From positions 294,501 to 358,500 of the forward strand of contig JAUHXU010000001.1 in the NCBI GenBank assembly GCA_030426805.1: a DNA stretch of 64,000 nucleotides. The letters run 5' to 3'. The notes beneath the pieces were generated by a model. The model ran no database searches. It was not told the origin of the DNA and worked only from the letters and a program-made list of their open reading frames with translations. The translations under genes and the position numbers were made by a program. Within the stretch, counting starts at the first letter, position 1. Each line of letters starts with the position of its first letter. This DNA is from a bacterium. Lineage in GTDB: Bacteria > Planctomycetota > JAFGQW01. Below, in pieces: positions 1 to 7,908 of this stretch.

Positions 1-1151
1 ACATCTTCGGCACCGTCTCGGACGAGGCGCCCCCGCCCTACAACGCCGAAGACCTGATCGAGCTGATCAAGGGCAACATCGACCCGACGACCTGGGATTC
101 GATGGAAGGCGTCGGCATCGAGCTGATCTCGAAGCGTCTCGTCGTCGTGCACACGCCCGACACGCAGAAGAAGATCCGCCGCTTCCTGAACGATCTGCGC
201 AGCTTCGCGACCGCGATCGTCACGGTCGAGGCGCGCTTCATCACGGTCCGCGACAACTTCCTCCAGGACATCGGCGTCGACTGGCGCGGCCTGGGCGGCG
301 CGGGTCAGAAGGGCACGCTGGCGGTCCTCGACGACGTGACCAACGGCGCGCAGAACATGGCGAGCGCCGGCCTCGACAACGGCGGCACCGGCCTGCCGAT
401 CAACAACATCCAGAGCCCGACCTCGGGTGCGTTCTTCAACGACGGTGAGGACGGCGACGTCCGCGCCCGCACGGAGAACATCTTCGACCGCGTGCTCGGC
501 AGCATGCTCTCGTCGGTCGGCGGTCTGAGCCTCTCGTTCGCCTACCTCGACGACACGCAGCTCAACATGGTGCTGCGCGCGGTCGAGAAAAGCGAGCGCG
601 CGACGCTGATGACCGCACCGCGCCTGACCGTCTACAACACCCAGCGCTCCAACATCACGCTGGTCAACCAGATCTCCTACATCCGGGACTACGACGTCGA
701 GGTCGCGCAGACCGCGTCGATCGCCGACCCGGTCGTGGGAATCATCCAGGACGGTCTCGTCCTCGACGTGCGCCCGACGATCTCCAACGATCGCCGGTTC
801 GTCACGCTCGAGCTGCGCCCGACGGTCGCGAACCTGATCGAGCCGATCCGCACGGTCACGACGACGCTCGGTAGCCAGACGCAGCCGGTCACGATTCAGC
901 TCCCGGAGCTGATCGTGCAGAGCGCGGAGACCACCGTCACGGTGCCGGACCGCGGCACGGTCGTGATCGGCGGCCTGAAGAACATCCTCAGCGTCGACCG
1001 GCGCTCCGAGGTGCCGTTCCTCGCGGACATCCCGCTGCTCGGCTTCTTCTTCAGCCGCAAGGGCAAGTCCGAAGAGGCGCAAGACCTGATCCTCGTCGTG
1101 ACGGTCCAGATCAGCGACCTCGAGGAGCAAGAGGCGGCGCTCCGCAACTGA
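1..1151 (+). CDS. Secretin-family protein (GspD/PilQ-like), C-terminal part
   Basis: The reading frame is open from the window edge, so the N-terminus is missing; about 382 residues are visible. The start has the secretin N-domain style text DLIELIKGNIDPTTWD followed by LVVVHTPDTQKKIRRFLNDL, as in N-domains preceding the beta-barrel. The middle contains ARFITVRDNFLQDIGVDW, and the end contains VPFLADIPLLGFFFS, the secretin C-terminal signature (VPxLGDIPxxGxLF). Secretins form outer-membrane rings in type II/III secretion and type IV pili. Other members of such a system are not in the window, so the specific system is unknown. Planctomycetes often have stand-alone genes of this kind. A strong terminator follows. 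Family assignment is secure; role is inference. Confidence 0.85.
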   Translation, partial: IFGTVSDEAPPPYNAEDLIELIKGNIDPTTWDSMEGVGIELISKRLVVVHTPDTQKKIRRFLNDLRSFATAIVTVEARFITVRDNFLQDIGVDWRGLGGAGQKGTLAVLDDVTNGAQNMASAGLDNGGTGLPINNIQSPTSGAFFNDGEDGDVRARTENIFDRVLGSMLSSVGGLSLSFAYLDDTQLNMVLRAVEKSERATLMTAPRLTVYNTQRSNITLVNQISYIRDYDVEVAQTASIADPVVGIIQDGLVLDVRPTISNDRRFVTLELRPTVANLIEPIRTVTTTLGSQTQPVTIQLPELIVQSAETTVTVPDRGTVVIGGLKNILSVDRRSEVPFLADIPLLGFFFSRKGKSEEAQDLILVVTVQISDLEEQEAALRN

Positions 1152-1176
1152 TTCCTCCCCCCCACGCATCACACGA

Positions 1177-1210
1177 AGCCCCCGGCGCCACGCGCGCCGG
1201 GGGCTTTTTT
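1177..1210 (+). terminator. Rho-independent terminator of the secretin gene
   Basis: A perfect 12-bp GC-rich stem (1177-1188 with 1194-1205) and a 5-nt loop, followed by a T tract to 1210, 25 bases after the secretin stop codon. This is the clearest intrinsic terminator in the window. Confidence 0.9.
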
Positions 1211-1247
1211 CGTGCGGCCGATCGATTCGCGACGCTACGATGAGAGC

Positions 1248-1970
1248 ATGCCGGCGCTCAGGGCGATCTTCTTCGACATCGACGACACGCTTTACTCGAC
1301 GACGCGGTTCGCCGAGGAGGCGCGACGCGCGGCGATCGAGGCGATGATCGACGTCGGGTTGCGGGCCGACGCCGACGAGCTCTACCACGAGCTGCTCGAG
1401 GTCATTCACGAGTTCAGCGCGAACTACCCGAACCACCTCGACAAGCTGCTGCTCCGAATCGATCCCGCGACCTACGCCGGCCGCAATCCCGCGCTGATCG
1501 TCGCGGCCGGCGTCGTCGCGTATCACGAGACCAAGGATCGACGTCTCGCTCCGAACCCCGGCGTGCGTGAGCTGCTGAAGTCACTCGCGCAGTGCGACGT
1601 CGTCCGCGGGATCATCACCCACGGCACGACGATCAAGCAGGCCGAGAAGATCGTGCGGCTCGGGATCGCCCCCTACCTGACGCCCAACGCGATCTTCATC
1701 TCCGATCAGGTCGGGATCTCGAAGCCGAACGTCAAGCTCTACGCCCGCGCGCTCGGTGCGGTCGGCGTGCATCCGAACGAGGCGCTCTACGTCGGCGACA
1801 ATCCGCCCCACGACGTGGACCCGCCCAACCGCATCGGCATGTGGACCGTGCGGCTTCGCGTGCCCGGCAAGCACACCTCGACGCCGAGCGAGACGCCGGC
1901 ACGGTTCGAGGTCGATGACTTCGACGGGCTCGCCGCGGTGCTCCGCGACGCGTTCGGCCTACCGGTCTGA
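1248..1970 (+). CDS. HAD-superfamily hydrolase, subfamily IA (TIGR02253-like)
   Basis: A 240-aa HAD phosphatase-like protein. Motif I is FFDIDDTLY near the N-terminus (DxDxT nucleophile), motif II is the Thr of GIITHGTT, motif III is the Lys of GISKPN, and motif IV is YVGDNPPHDV. The cap text (FAEEARRAAIEAMID, then ELLEVIHEFSANYPNH) matches the TIGR02253 group of HAD hydrolases, whose substrate is not known. ATG 1248 is chosen because the fold begins directly after it; an in-frame GTG at 1212 would add a 12-residue tail lying on the terminator. The 3' end overlaps the convergent downstream gene by 12 bases. Substrate unknown. Confidence 0.85.
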   Translation: MPALRAIFFDIDDTLYSTTRFAEEARRAAIEAMIDVGLRADADELYHELLEVIHEFSANYPNHLDKLLLRIDPATYAGRNPALIVAAGVVAYHETKDRRLAPNPGVRELLKSLAQCDVVRGIITHGTTIKQAEKIVRLGIAPYLTPNAIFISDQVGISKPNVKLYARALGAVGVHPNEALYVGDNPPHDVDPPNRIGMWTVRLRVPGKHTSTPSETPARFEVDDFDGLAAVLRDAFGLPV

Positions 1971-3854
1971 CGCGATCGTCAGTCGGCCGGCGGCATCCAT
2001 GACGACCGTCGGGCGCCACCCGAGCGGCCCGCGATCCCTCGGCACCGCGACGAGCGTGAAGCCCTCCGCGCCGGTCGCCCGCACCGCGAAATCGTAGACC
2101 GACGACTCGCTCTCGCCCGGTCGCCAGTAGCCGCCGTCCCGGAGTGCCTCGACGCTCGTCGCGTAGGCCCCGGTGCGCTCGTGGCAGTGGAGTTGCGCAC
2201 GTCGAAGCGCAGCGAGCGTCGTGCGAACCGTCGCGCCGACGCGTCGCTCGAGATGGCGAACGGCGCGTGCGGCGAGCACGGCCCGCGCGGCGACGATCGG
2301 CAACAGCGAACGCTCCATCGGCACGTCGCGGCGGAGCGCGATCCCGCCCTCCATCGGCTCGATCCGGTAGCGCATCAAGCCGGTGTTTCGCATCGCGGTG
2401 GACGGGGCCTCGAGCATCGCGAGTTCCTCGGGCGCCAGGTAGACGCCGGTCAACTCCTGGTGCTGAAAGAGCACCGTCGACCAGAAGTGCCCCGCGTCGA
2501 CGACGAGGCGACCGTGGGCGTCCCGCTCGGCCGGCGTGCTCGGCCGCGAGCGCTGGCCCTTGTGGTCGAGCGCTTTGCCCAGCTCGCGGATCTCGTCGCG
2601 CGGGCCGAGCCACAACCAATCGTCGCGTTGCAGGACGCGATACCGACGCTGGCGCATGCCGTGACGACGCTCGAGCATCTTCAGCGCGCGGTCGTTGTGC
2701 GGTCGACGGCGCGCGTAGACCGACGCCGACGCATCGCGCGCGGTCCGGTTCGCCGCACCGGTCGCGAGAAGTGCCTCCTCGACCGCGGCGCCGCCGCGAC
2801 GCGCGTTCGCGAGTTGCAGGCCGACGATCGGCACGAGCCCTTGGGACGACTCGAGCACGATGACGTGAGCCCGACCGGTCAGGTGACGCCCGCACACCGC
2901 CGCGGCGGGCACGGCCCCCGGCCATGCGCGCACGAGCGTCGCGGTCACGCCCAGCGGGTTGGCACGCAGCCGGTCGGCGATCGCCCCGAGCCCGGCGGGC
3001 AGCGCGACGCGCAGCGACAGCCGGTAGGCGATACGCAGGCGGTCGAGGCGCACGTCGATCTCGGGGGCGTCGATGGGTCGCCATCCCGCGCCGAGCGACG
3101 GGCCGAACAGCCGCAAGGTCTCGGCGCCGTCCCGCACGTCGAGCTCGATCCGGTCCGGAAGCGATCCGGCGAGGTGCCGCACGACCGACAGGATCGGGCG
3201 ACCGGCGGCCGGTCGGTAGCGGGCCAGTCGGTCGACGTCGACCCGCACGGCGAGTGCCGCGTCGGCGTCGACCCGCCCCGGCAACGCGCGCACGCGCGGC
3301 ACGATCCGGTCGAGCGCGGCCGGGTCGGTCGTGACGATCGTGTGCGCACCCACCGCTCGGACGACCAGGCCACTCGCCGCGCCCGCGTCGACGTCGGGCT
3401 CCGCGGTGCCTGCGATCACGACGACCGGCACGGCCACCCCGGCGCCGGTCGGCACGAGCCCGAACGCGACCGGTCCGTTGCCGCGCGCAAGCCGGCGGAG
3501 CAGACACGTTTCGACGCCCTCGTCGAAGGCCCAGTCGCACGAGTGGGCGATCGCCGTCGCCGCGAGCCGGAGCGGCTCGGTCGCCGCCCCGCGCCCCTCG
3601 GACGCGGGCCTGCCCGGTCGCGGCCGCTCGACGAGCAGCCGACTTCGCCGGAGTGCCTCCGCGGCCTGCCCGACGTCGCCGATCGAGACCGCGAGGACCG
3701 CATCCTCCGGCAGCGCATCGGCAATCCCACGCTGAGCCGGGGCAGCGGCGGCGAGCAGGATCACGAGGCAGGGCAACAGGGCGGGGACGTAGCGCAACGG
3801 GCGGGGCTCCGGCGGGGGTCGCGGCTCCGGCGCGACACCGGAGCGAGGCCCCAT
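1959..3854 (-). CDS. Large secreted protein of unknown function
   Basis: 631 aa. An Arg/Pro-rich N-terminus leads into a hydrophobic segment (LPCLVILLAAAAPAQ) that looks like a signal peptide or membrane anchor. The mature region starts LPEDAVLAVSIGDVGQA, a pattern seen in planctomycete proteins that open with a test of per-object efficiency or lifetime values; I do not recognise a functional domain. Near the C-terminus comes a helix then CHERTGAYATSVEALRDGGYW, reminiscent of pilin-like or DUF1559-type secreted proteins, but too weak to name. It begins 28 bases after the ABC ATPase gene on the same strand, so it may be the last gene of that operon. A TATAAT sequence overlaps its ATG. Confidence 0.7.
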   Translation of the reverse strand: MGPRSGVAPEPRPPPEPRPLRYVPALLPCLVILLAAAAPAQRGIADALPEDAVLAVSIGDVGQAAEALRRSRLLVERPRPGRPASEGRGAATEPLRLAATAIAHSCDWAFDEGVETCLLRRLARGNGPVAFGLVPTGAGVAVPVVVIAGTAEPDVDAGAASGLVVRAVGAHTIVTTDPAALDRIVPRVRALPGRVDADAALAVRVDVDRLARYRPAAGRPILSVVRHLAGSLPDRIELDVRDGAETLRLFGPSLGAGWRPIDAPEIDVRLDRLRIAYRLSLRVALPAGLGAIADRLRANPLGVTATLVRAWPGAVPAAAVCGRHLTGRAHVIVLESSQGLVPIVGLQLANARRGGAAVEEALLATGAANRTARDASASVYARRRPHNDRALKMLERRHGMRQRRYRVLQRDDWLWLGPRDEIRELGKALDHKGQRSRPSTPAERDAHGRLVVDAGHFWSTVLFQHQELTGVYLAPEELAMLEAPSTAMRNTGLMRYRIEPMEGGIALRRDVPMERSLLPIVAARAVLAARAVRHLERRVGATVRTTLAALRRAQLHCHERTGAYATSVEALRDGGYWRPGESESSVYDFAVRATGAEGFTLVAVPRDRGPLGWRPTVVMDAAGRLTIASDR

Positions 3855-3882
3855 TATAAGCGGCCGGCACCGCTCGACTCGG

Positions 3883-4674
3883 CTACGACGCGGGAAATGA
3901 TTGCGCGGCGAGGCGCTGCCTTCGGCCGGGCACCGCATCGAGCAACGCGCGCGTCTCCGGCCGGCCCGGCCGCCCGAGGAGCGTCGTCGCCGTGTCGGTC
4001 TCGACGATCCGGCCGGCCGCCATCACGGCGACGCGATCGGCGAGTTGGCCGACGCGACCGAAGTCGTGCGTGATGAACAGGTAGGCGAGCCCGCGCGTCC
4101 GCTGCAGGTCGCGCAATCGCTCGACGAGTCGCGCCGCGTGAATCGGGTCGAGCGCACTGAACGGCTCGTCGAGCACGACGAACCGGGGGTCCGCCGCGAG
4201 CGCCCGCGCGAGCGCGACCCGCTGCGCCTGCCCGCCGGAGAGCGCCGCGGGCCGATGCCCGGCGATGCCTCGGTCGAGCCCGACGCACGCGAGCAACTCG
4301 TCACACGCGATTCGTGCCGCGCGCCGGTCGCGCCCGGCCGCGTGCACGAGCGCCTCGCGCACCGTCTCGCCTGCGGTCCACCGCGGGTTGAGCGACGCGC
4401 GCGGCTGCTGGAACACGACCTGCACGTCGCGCTGCATGCGCCGACGCTCGGCACGACCGAGGCGTGCGATCGGACGCCCCGCCCACTTCACGACGCCGGC
4501 CGTCGGCGATTCGAGCCCGGCGAGCATCCGCCCCACCGTCGACTTGCCGCTGCCGCTCGCGCCGACGAGTGCCACGGTCTCCCCCTCGTCGATCGCGATG
4601 TCGACGCGATCGACCGCCGGGGCTGCGCCAGGCGCCCAGATCTTCGTCAGCCCTTCGCCGCTCGCCCGACTCAT
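3883..4674 (-). CDS. Peptide/nickel-type ABC transporter ATPase (OppF/DppF-like)
   Basis: 263 aa. Walker A is GASGSGKST (about residues 38-46), the Q-loop is VVFQQPRASLNPRWT, the signature is LSGGQAQRV, Walker B is RFVVLDEPFSALD, and the switch His is in LFITHDFG. The phrase ASLNPR after the Q-loop is typical of the OppF/DppF branch of oligopeptide importers. The ATG overlaps the stop of the upstream ATPase gene by 4 bases (ATGA), so the two halves of the nucleotide-binding dimer are translationally coupled. It powers import by the permease pair encoded upstream. Substrate (peptide, nickel or other) cannot be told from the sequence. Confidence 0.93.
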   Translation of the reverse strand: MSRASGEGLTKIWAPGAAPAVDRVDIAIDEGETVALVGASGSGKSTVGRMLAGLESPTAGVVKWAGRPIARLGRAERRRMQRDVQVVFQQPRASLNPRWTAGETVREALVHAAGRDRRAARIACDELLACVGLDRGIAGHRPAALSGGQAQRVALARALAADPRFVVLDEPFSALDPIHAARLVERLRDLQRTRGLAYLFITHDFGRVGQLADRVAVMAAGRIVETDTATTLLGRPGRPETRALLDAVPGRRQRLAAQSFPAS

Positions 4675-5546
4675 GCGACCCCCTCCGGCGCGGCCTCGGC
4701 CTCGACGGCCGGCTCGATCGGCACGAGCACAGGCAGCGCGGCGACGAGCGCCCGCGTCACGTGGTGCACCGGCGCATCGAAGATCGCTCGCGTCTGCGCG
4801 GTCTCGACGACGCGCCCGCGGTCGAGCACACAGACCCGGTCGGCGACGTCGGCGAGCACGCGCAAATCGTGGCTGACGAACACGAGCGCCGCCCCATGCG
4901 CTCGGGTCGTCGTGACGAGGCGATCGATCACGCCCTGTTGCGCGACGACGTCGAGGCCGGCGGTGGGCTCGTCGGCGAGCACGAGCGACGGAGACCCGAC
5001 GAGCGCCATCGCGATCGACACGCGTTGACACTCGCCGCCGCTCATCGTGTGTGCGTGGCGCCGTGCGAACGCCGGATCGAGGCCGACCCCGTCGAGCGCG
5101 TCGGCGACCGCTCGTTCGACGCGACGCTTCGCGCGACACTCCGGCCGGTGTCGCCGGATCACCTGCGCGAGTTGCGTGCCGATCGTCAGCATCGGATGGA
5201 GCGTCGCGGCGGCGTCCTGCGCGACGACCGCGATGCGTCGCCCGAGGATCCGTCGACGCTCCCGACGCCGCGGTGCGCCGTGGCTCCGCCCCTCGAACGA
5301 GAACCGCTCGGCGTCGACGTCGAACCGGTCGCGATCGATCAGGCCGGCGATCGCACGGACGAGCGTCGACTTCCCCGCGCCGGAACTGCCGATCACGCCG
5401 AGGCACTCGCCCGGTGCGACGTCGAGGTCGACCCCGTCGAGCAACGAACCGCCCGTCCGGTCGACGACCCGCAGATCGCGCACGTGGAGCAACGGTTCGT
5501 CGCCGAGCCGGATCGCGCCGCCGTCCTCGTAGATCGCACCGGTCAC
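4671..5546 (-). CDS. Peptide/nickel-type ABC transporter ATPase (OppD/DppD-like)
   Basis: 291 aa with Walker A GSSGAGKST (residues 53-61), Q-loop VVAQDAAATLHP, signature MSGGECQRV, Walker B LVLADEPTAGLD and the switch region FVSHDL. MSGG with LADEPT is characteristic of the OppD/DppD branch, the partner of the OppF-like gene that follows. Start is GTG, overlapping the permease stop by 4 bases (GTGA). The C-terminal tail is acidic and Ala/Glu-rich, and I see no Cys cluster like the iron-sulfur motif of some DppD proteins. Same operon as the binding protein and permeases. Confidence 0.93.
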   Translation of the reverse strand: MTGAIYEDGGAIRLGDEPLLHVRDLRVVDRTGGSLLDGVDLDVAPGECLGVIGSSGAGKSTLVRAIAGLIDRDRFDVDAERFSFEGRSHGAPRRRERRRILGRRIAVVAQDAAATLHPMLTIGTQLAQVIRRHRPECRAKRRVERAVADALDGVGLDPAFARRHAHTMSGGECQRVSIAMALVGSPSLVLADEPTAGLDVVAQQGVIDRLVTTTRAHGAALVFVSHDLRVLADVADRVCVLDRGRVVETAQTRAIFDAPVHHVTRALVAALPVLVPIEPAVEAEAAPEGVA

Positions 5547-6886
5547 GCGACGGCCCTCCGCTCACCGAATCGGGCGCCGATCGTTCGCACCGCGAGCACC
5601 GTGAAGAACAGCAGCGCCGCGGGGAACACCGCGATCCACCACGCCGAGAGCGCGCCGGCGCCGGTCTGGATCAGCTGCCCCCAACTCGACGCCGTGCGCG
5701 GGCCGAGGCCGAGGAACGACAGGCCCGCCTCGGCGAGGATCGCACCCGCGAGCGCGAACGCCGCGTGGACGCACGCCGGCCCGACCGCGTTCGGCAGCAC
5801 GTGCACGAACAGCACGCGCGCGCGTCGGTAGCCCAGCGTTCGCGCCGCATCGACGAACGGTTCGCGCATCCGGCGGGCGACCTCGGCTCGCGTCAGCAGC
5901 GCGGGCTTCGTCCATGCAGTCACACCGAGCACGACCACGATCACCCACAGGCCCCGGTCGAGCACCGCGACCGCGAGCATCACGACGAGCAGCGGCGGAA
6001 ACGCATCGACGAGTTCGATCACGCGCGACGCGATCGGATCGGCGACGCGCGACGCACCGGCCAGCACGCCGACCACGAGTCCGATCGCGAGCAGGAGCGC
6101 GACCGCGAACAGGCCGACGGTCAGCGACGTGCGCGCCCCCCACACGAGCCCGCTCGCGACGTCGCGGCCGTCGACGTCGGTGCCGAGGGCGTGGAACCTG
6201 CCGTCGGCGTCGCGGGTGCCGGGCGGGAGTTGGATCGCGCCGGTCAGCGCTGCGTCCGGCGCGAACGGGATCGGCGCATCGACGACGGTGCCGCCGTCGC
6301 TCGCGAGCGAACGGAGCGACGCGACGTCCCCGCCGAGCGCGTCGCCGGACATCGCGACGCTCGCGACGACGAACGCCGCAGCAGCGAACGCCGCGCCCGA
6401 CGAACCGAGCACGACGCGACGCGTCCGCGTGCCGCCACACACGACGGCGAGCACCGCGCCGAACCACGCCGCGATCGCGAGGGCGTCGACCGGGTCGAGC
6501 GTCGCGAGCACGGGCGAACCGGCGATCGACCGCGGTCCGACGGCGGCGGTGCTGACCGCGCGGTCGAGCACCTTCAGCCGCGCATCGGGAGTCGTCACCT
6601 GTCGCCAATCGCGCTCGACCTTCGCCCAGTCCTCCGCGTTCGCCGGCGCGATCATCCGGCCGACCGCGGCGAGCGTGTCGGCGACGGCCGCCCCCACGCC
6701 GGGGTCGCCTCGTTCGACGTCGCCCGGAAACGCCTCGCGCAGCAGGAGCAACTCGCCCTCGAACGCGGCATGCGGCACCCCCCGCACCCAGAGCGGACGG
6801 TCGGTCGCGACGAGCGGCGCGAACACCGCGGCGCCGGCGAGCACGACGAGCATCGCAATCGCCGCACGGGTTCCGAGCCGGCTCAC
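5543..6886 (-). CDS. ABC transporter permease (OppC/DppC-like) with long insertion
   Basis: 447 aa, about 150 longer than usual DppC. TM1 is at the N-terminus (AIAMLVVLAGAAVFAPL). The conserved OppC block LGTDVDGRDVASGLVWGART comes only at about residue 235, followed by the remaining transmembrane helices and the EAA-type loop around EAGLSFLGLGPRTASSWG. Between TM1 and that block lie about 190 residues including a soluble stretch and two extra hydrophobic segments (around AIAAWFGAVLAVVCGG and FAAAAFVVASVAM). GTG start, 4-base overlaps on both sides. It forms the transmembrane channel with the OppB-like subunit. The insertion is unexplained. Confidence 0.9.
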   Translation of the reverse strand: MSRLGTRAAIAMLVVLAGAAVFAPLVATDRPLWVRGVPHAAFEGELLLLREAFPGDVERGDPGVGAAVADTLAAVGRMIAPANAEDWAKVERDWRQVTTPDARLKVLDRAVSTAAVGPRSIAGSPVLATLDPVDALAIAAWFGAVLAVVCGGTRTRRVVLGSSGAAFAAAAFVVASVAMSGDALGGDVASLRSLASDGGTVVDAPIPFAPDAALTGAIQLPPGTRDADGRFHALGTDVDGRDVASGLVWGARTSLTVGLFAVALLLAIGLVVGVLAGASRVADPIASRVIELVDAFPPLLVVMLAVAVLDRGLWVIVVVLGVTAWTKPALLTRAEVARRMREPFVDAARTLGYRRARVLFVHVLPNAVGPACVHAAFALAGAILAEAGLSFLGLGPRTASSWGQLIQTGAGALSAWWIAVFPAALLFFTVLAVRTIGARFGERRAVA

Positions 6887-7908
6887 CGGAACGTCACCCG
6901 TGGATCGAGCGCCGCGCGGGAGAGGTCCGCGACGACGAGTCCGATGAGCGTCAACGCCGCGACGACGGTCGCGATCGCACCGACCACCGGCAGGTCGCGC
7001 TCACCGACCGCTTGCACGAACGTCCACCCCACCCCCTCGATCGAAAAGACGCGCTCGAGGAACACGCTGCCCGAGAACGCGGTCGGCAACGCGAGGCCGA
7101 GCAGCACGACGATCGGCACCGCGGCGTCGCGCAGCGCATAGCCGAACACGACGCGACGTTCGCCGAGCCCGCGCGCCCGCGCGGCCTCGATCCACGGCTG
7201 CTCGAGGCTCGTCGCCATCGACACCCGCGTCTGCTCGGCGATGTAGGCGACGCCGGGCAGCGCCATGCACGTCACCGGCAACACGAGGTGGCGGAGCCGA
7301 TCGAGCGCGAAGGCACGCCCGTCCGCGCTCGTCGCGAGCCACGCGAGCCCGCCGTACGGCGCGGTGTCGTCGCCGGACAGCCCGGTCGCCGGGAACCACG
7401 CGAAGAAGTCGGGGTTCGCGAAGAAGACGATCGAGAGCGTCGCGGCGACGAAGCCCGGGACGCAGATCGCGCCGACGATCGCGACGGTCGCGGCGCGGGC
7501 GAGTGCCGATCGCCGGCGCAACGCGAGCAGGACGCCGAGCGGCACGCCGAGCAGGTAGCACAACGCGATCGCCGGGATCGTGATCTGCAGCGTGCGCGGC
7601 ACGACGTCGGTGAGGATGTCGCCGACCCGCCGTTCGCTCGTCCACGAGCGACCGAAGTCGAGTCGCAGTGCGCTACCGATCCACGCCCCATACTGCGTGA
7701 GCCACGGCTCGTCGAGGCCGCGCGCCGCCGCGATCGCTGCTCGTTCCTCGTCGGTCGCACCGACGCGCGTCGGATCGAGCGCACCGGCGTCGACGTCCGG
7801 GAGCGCGCGTGTCGCGACGAACACGACGACGGTGATCCCGAAGAGCGTCGCCCCGCCGATCGCGAGGCGTCGCGCGATCCGGCGCCCGAGAGACGGCGTC
7901 GCGTTCAT
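6883..7908 (-). CDS. ABC transporter permease (OppB/DppB-like)
   Basis: 341 aa with six predicted membrane helices. The first is GATLFGITVVVFVATRALP. The region GLDEPWLTQYGAWIGSALRLDFGRSW is the conserved OppB periplasmic loop, and the EAA-type loop is around IEAARARGLGERRVVFGYALRDA. ATG 7908 is chosen over an in-frame upstream start because it overlaps the binding-protein stop as ATGA, like the rest of the operon, and puts TM1 in the usual place. Second permease half of the importer. Confidence 0.92.
   Translation of the reverse strand: MNATPSLGRRIARRLAIGGATLFGITVVVFVATRALPDVDAGALDPTRVGATDEERAAIAAARGLDEPWLTQYGAWIGSALRLDFGRSWTSERRVGDILTDVVPRTLQITIPAIALCYLLGVPLGVLLALRRRSALARAATVAIVGAICVPGFVAATLSIVFFANPDFFAWFPATGLSGDDTAPYGGLAWLATSADGRAFALDRLRHLVLPVTCMALPGVAYIAEQTRVSMATSLEQPWIEAARARGLGERRVVFGYALRDAAVPIVVLLGLALPTAFSGSVFLERVFSIEGVGWTFVQAVGERDLPVVGAIATVVAALTLIGLVVADLSRAALDPRVTFR

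Noticed and set aside
1732..3870. 712-aa open frame on the minus strand
   Set aside because: Arg/Ala/Gly-rich low-complexity translation, a shadow of the secreted-protein gene in the neighbouring frame; high GC creates many such frames.
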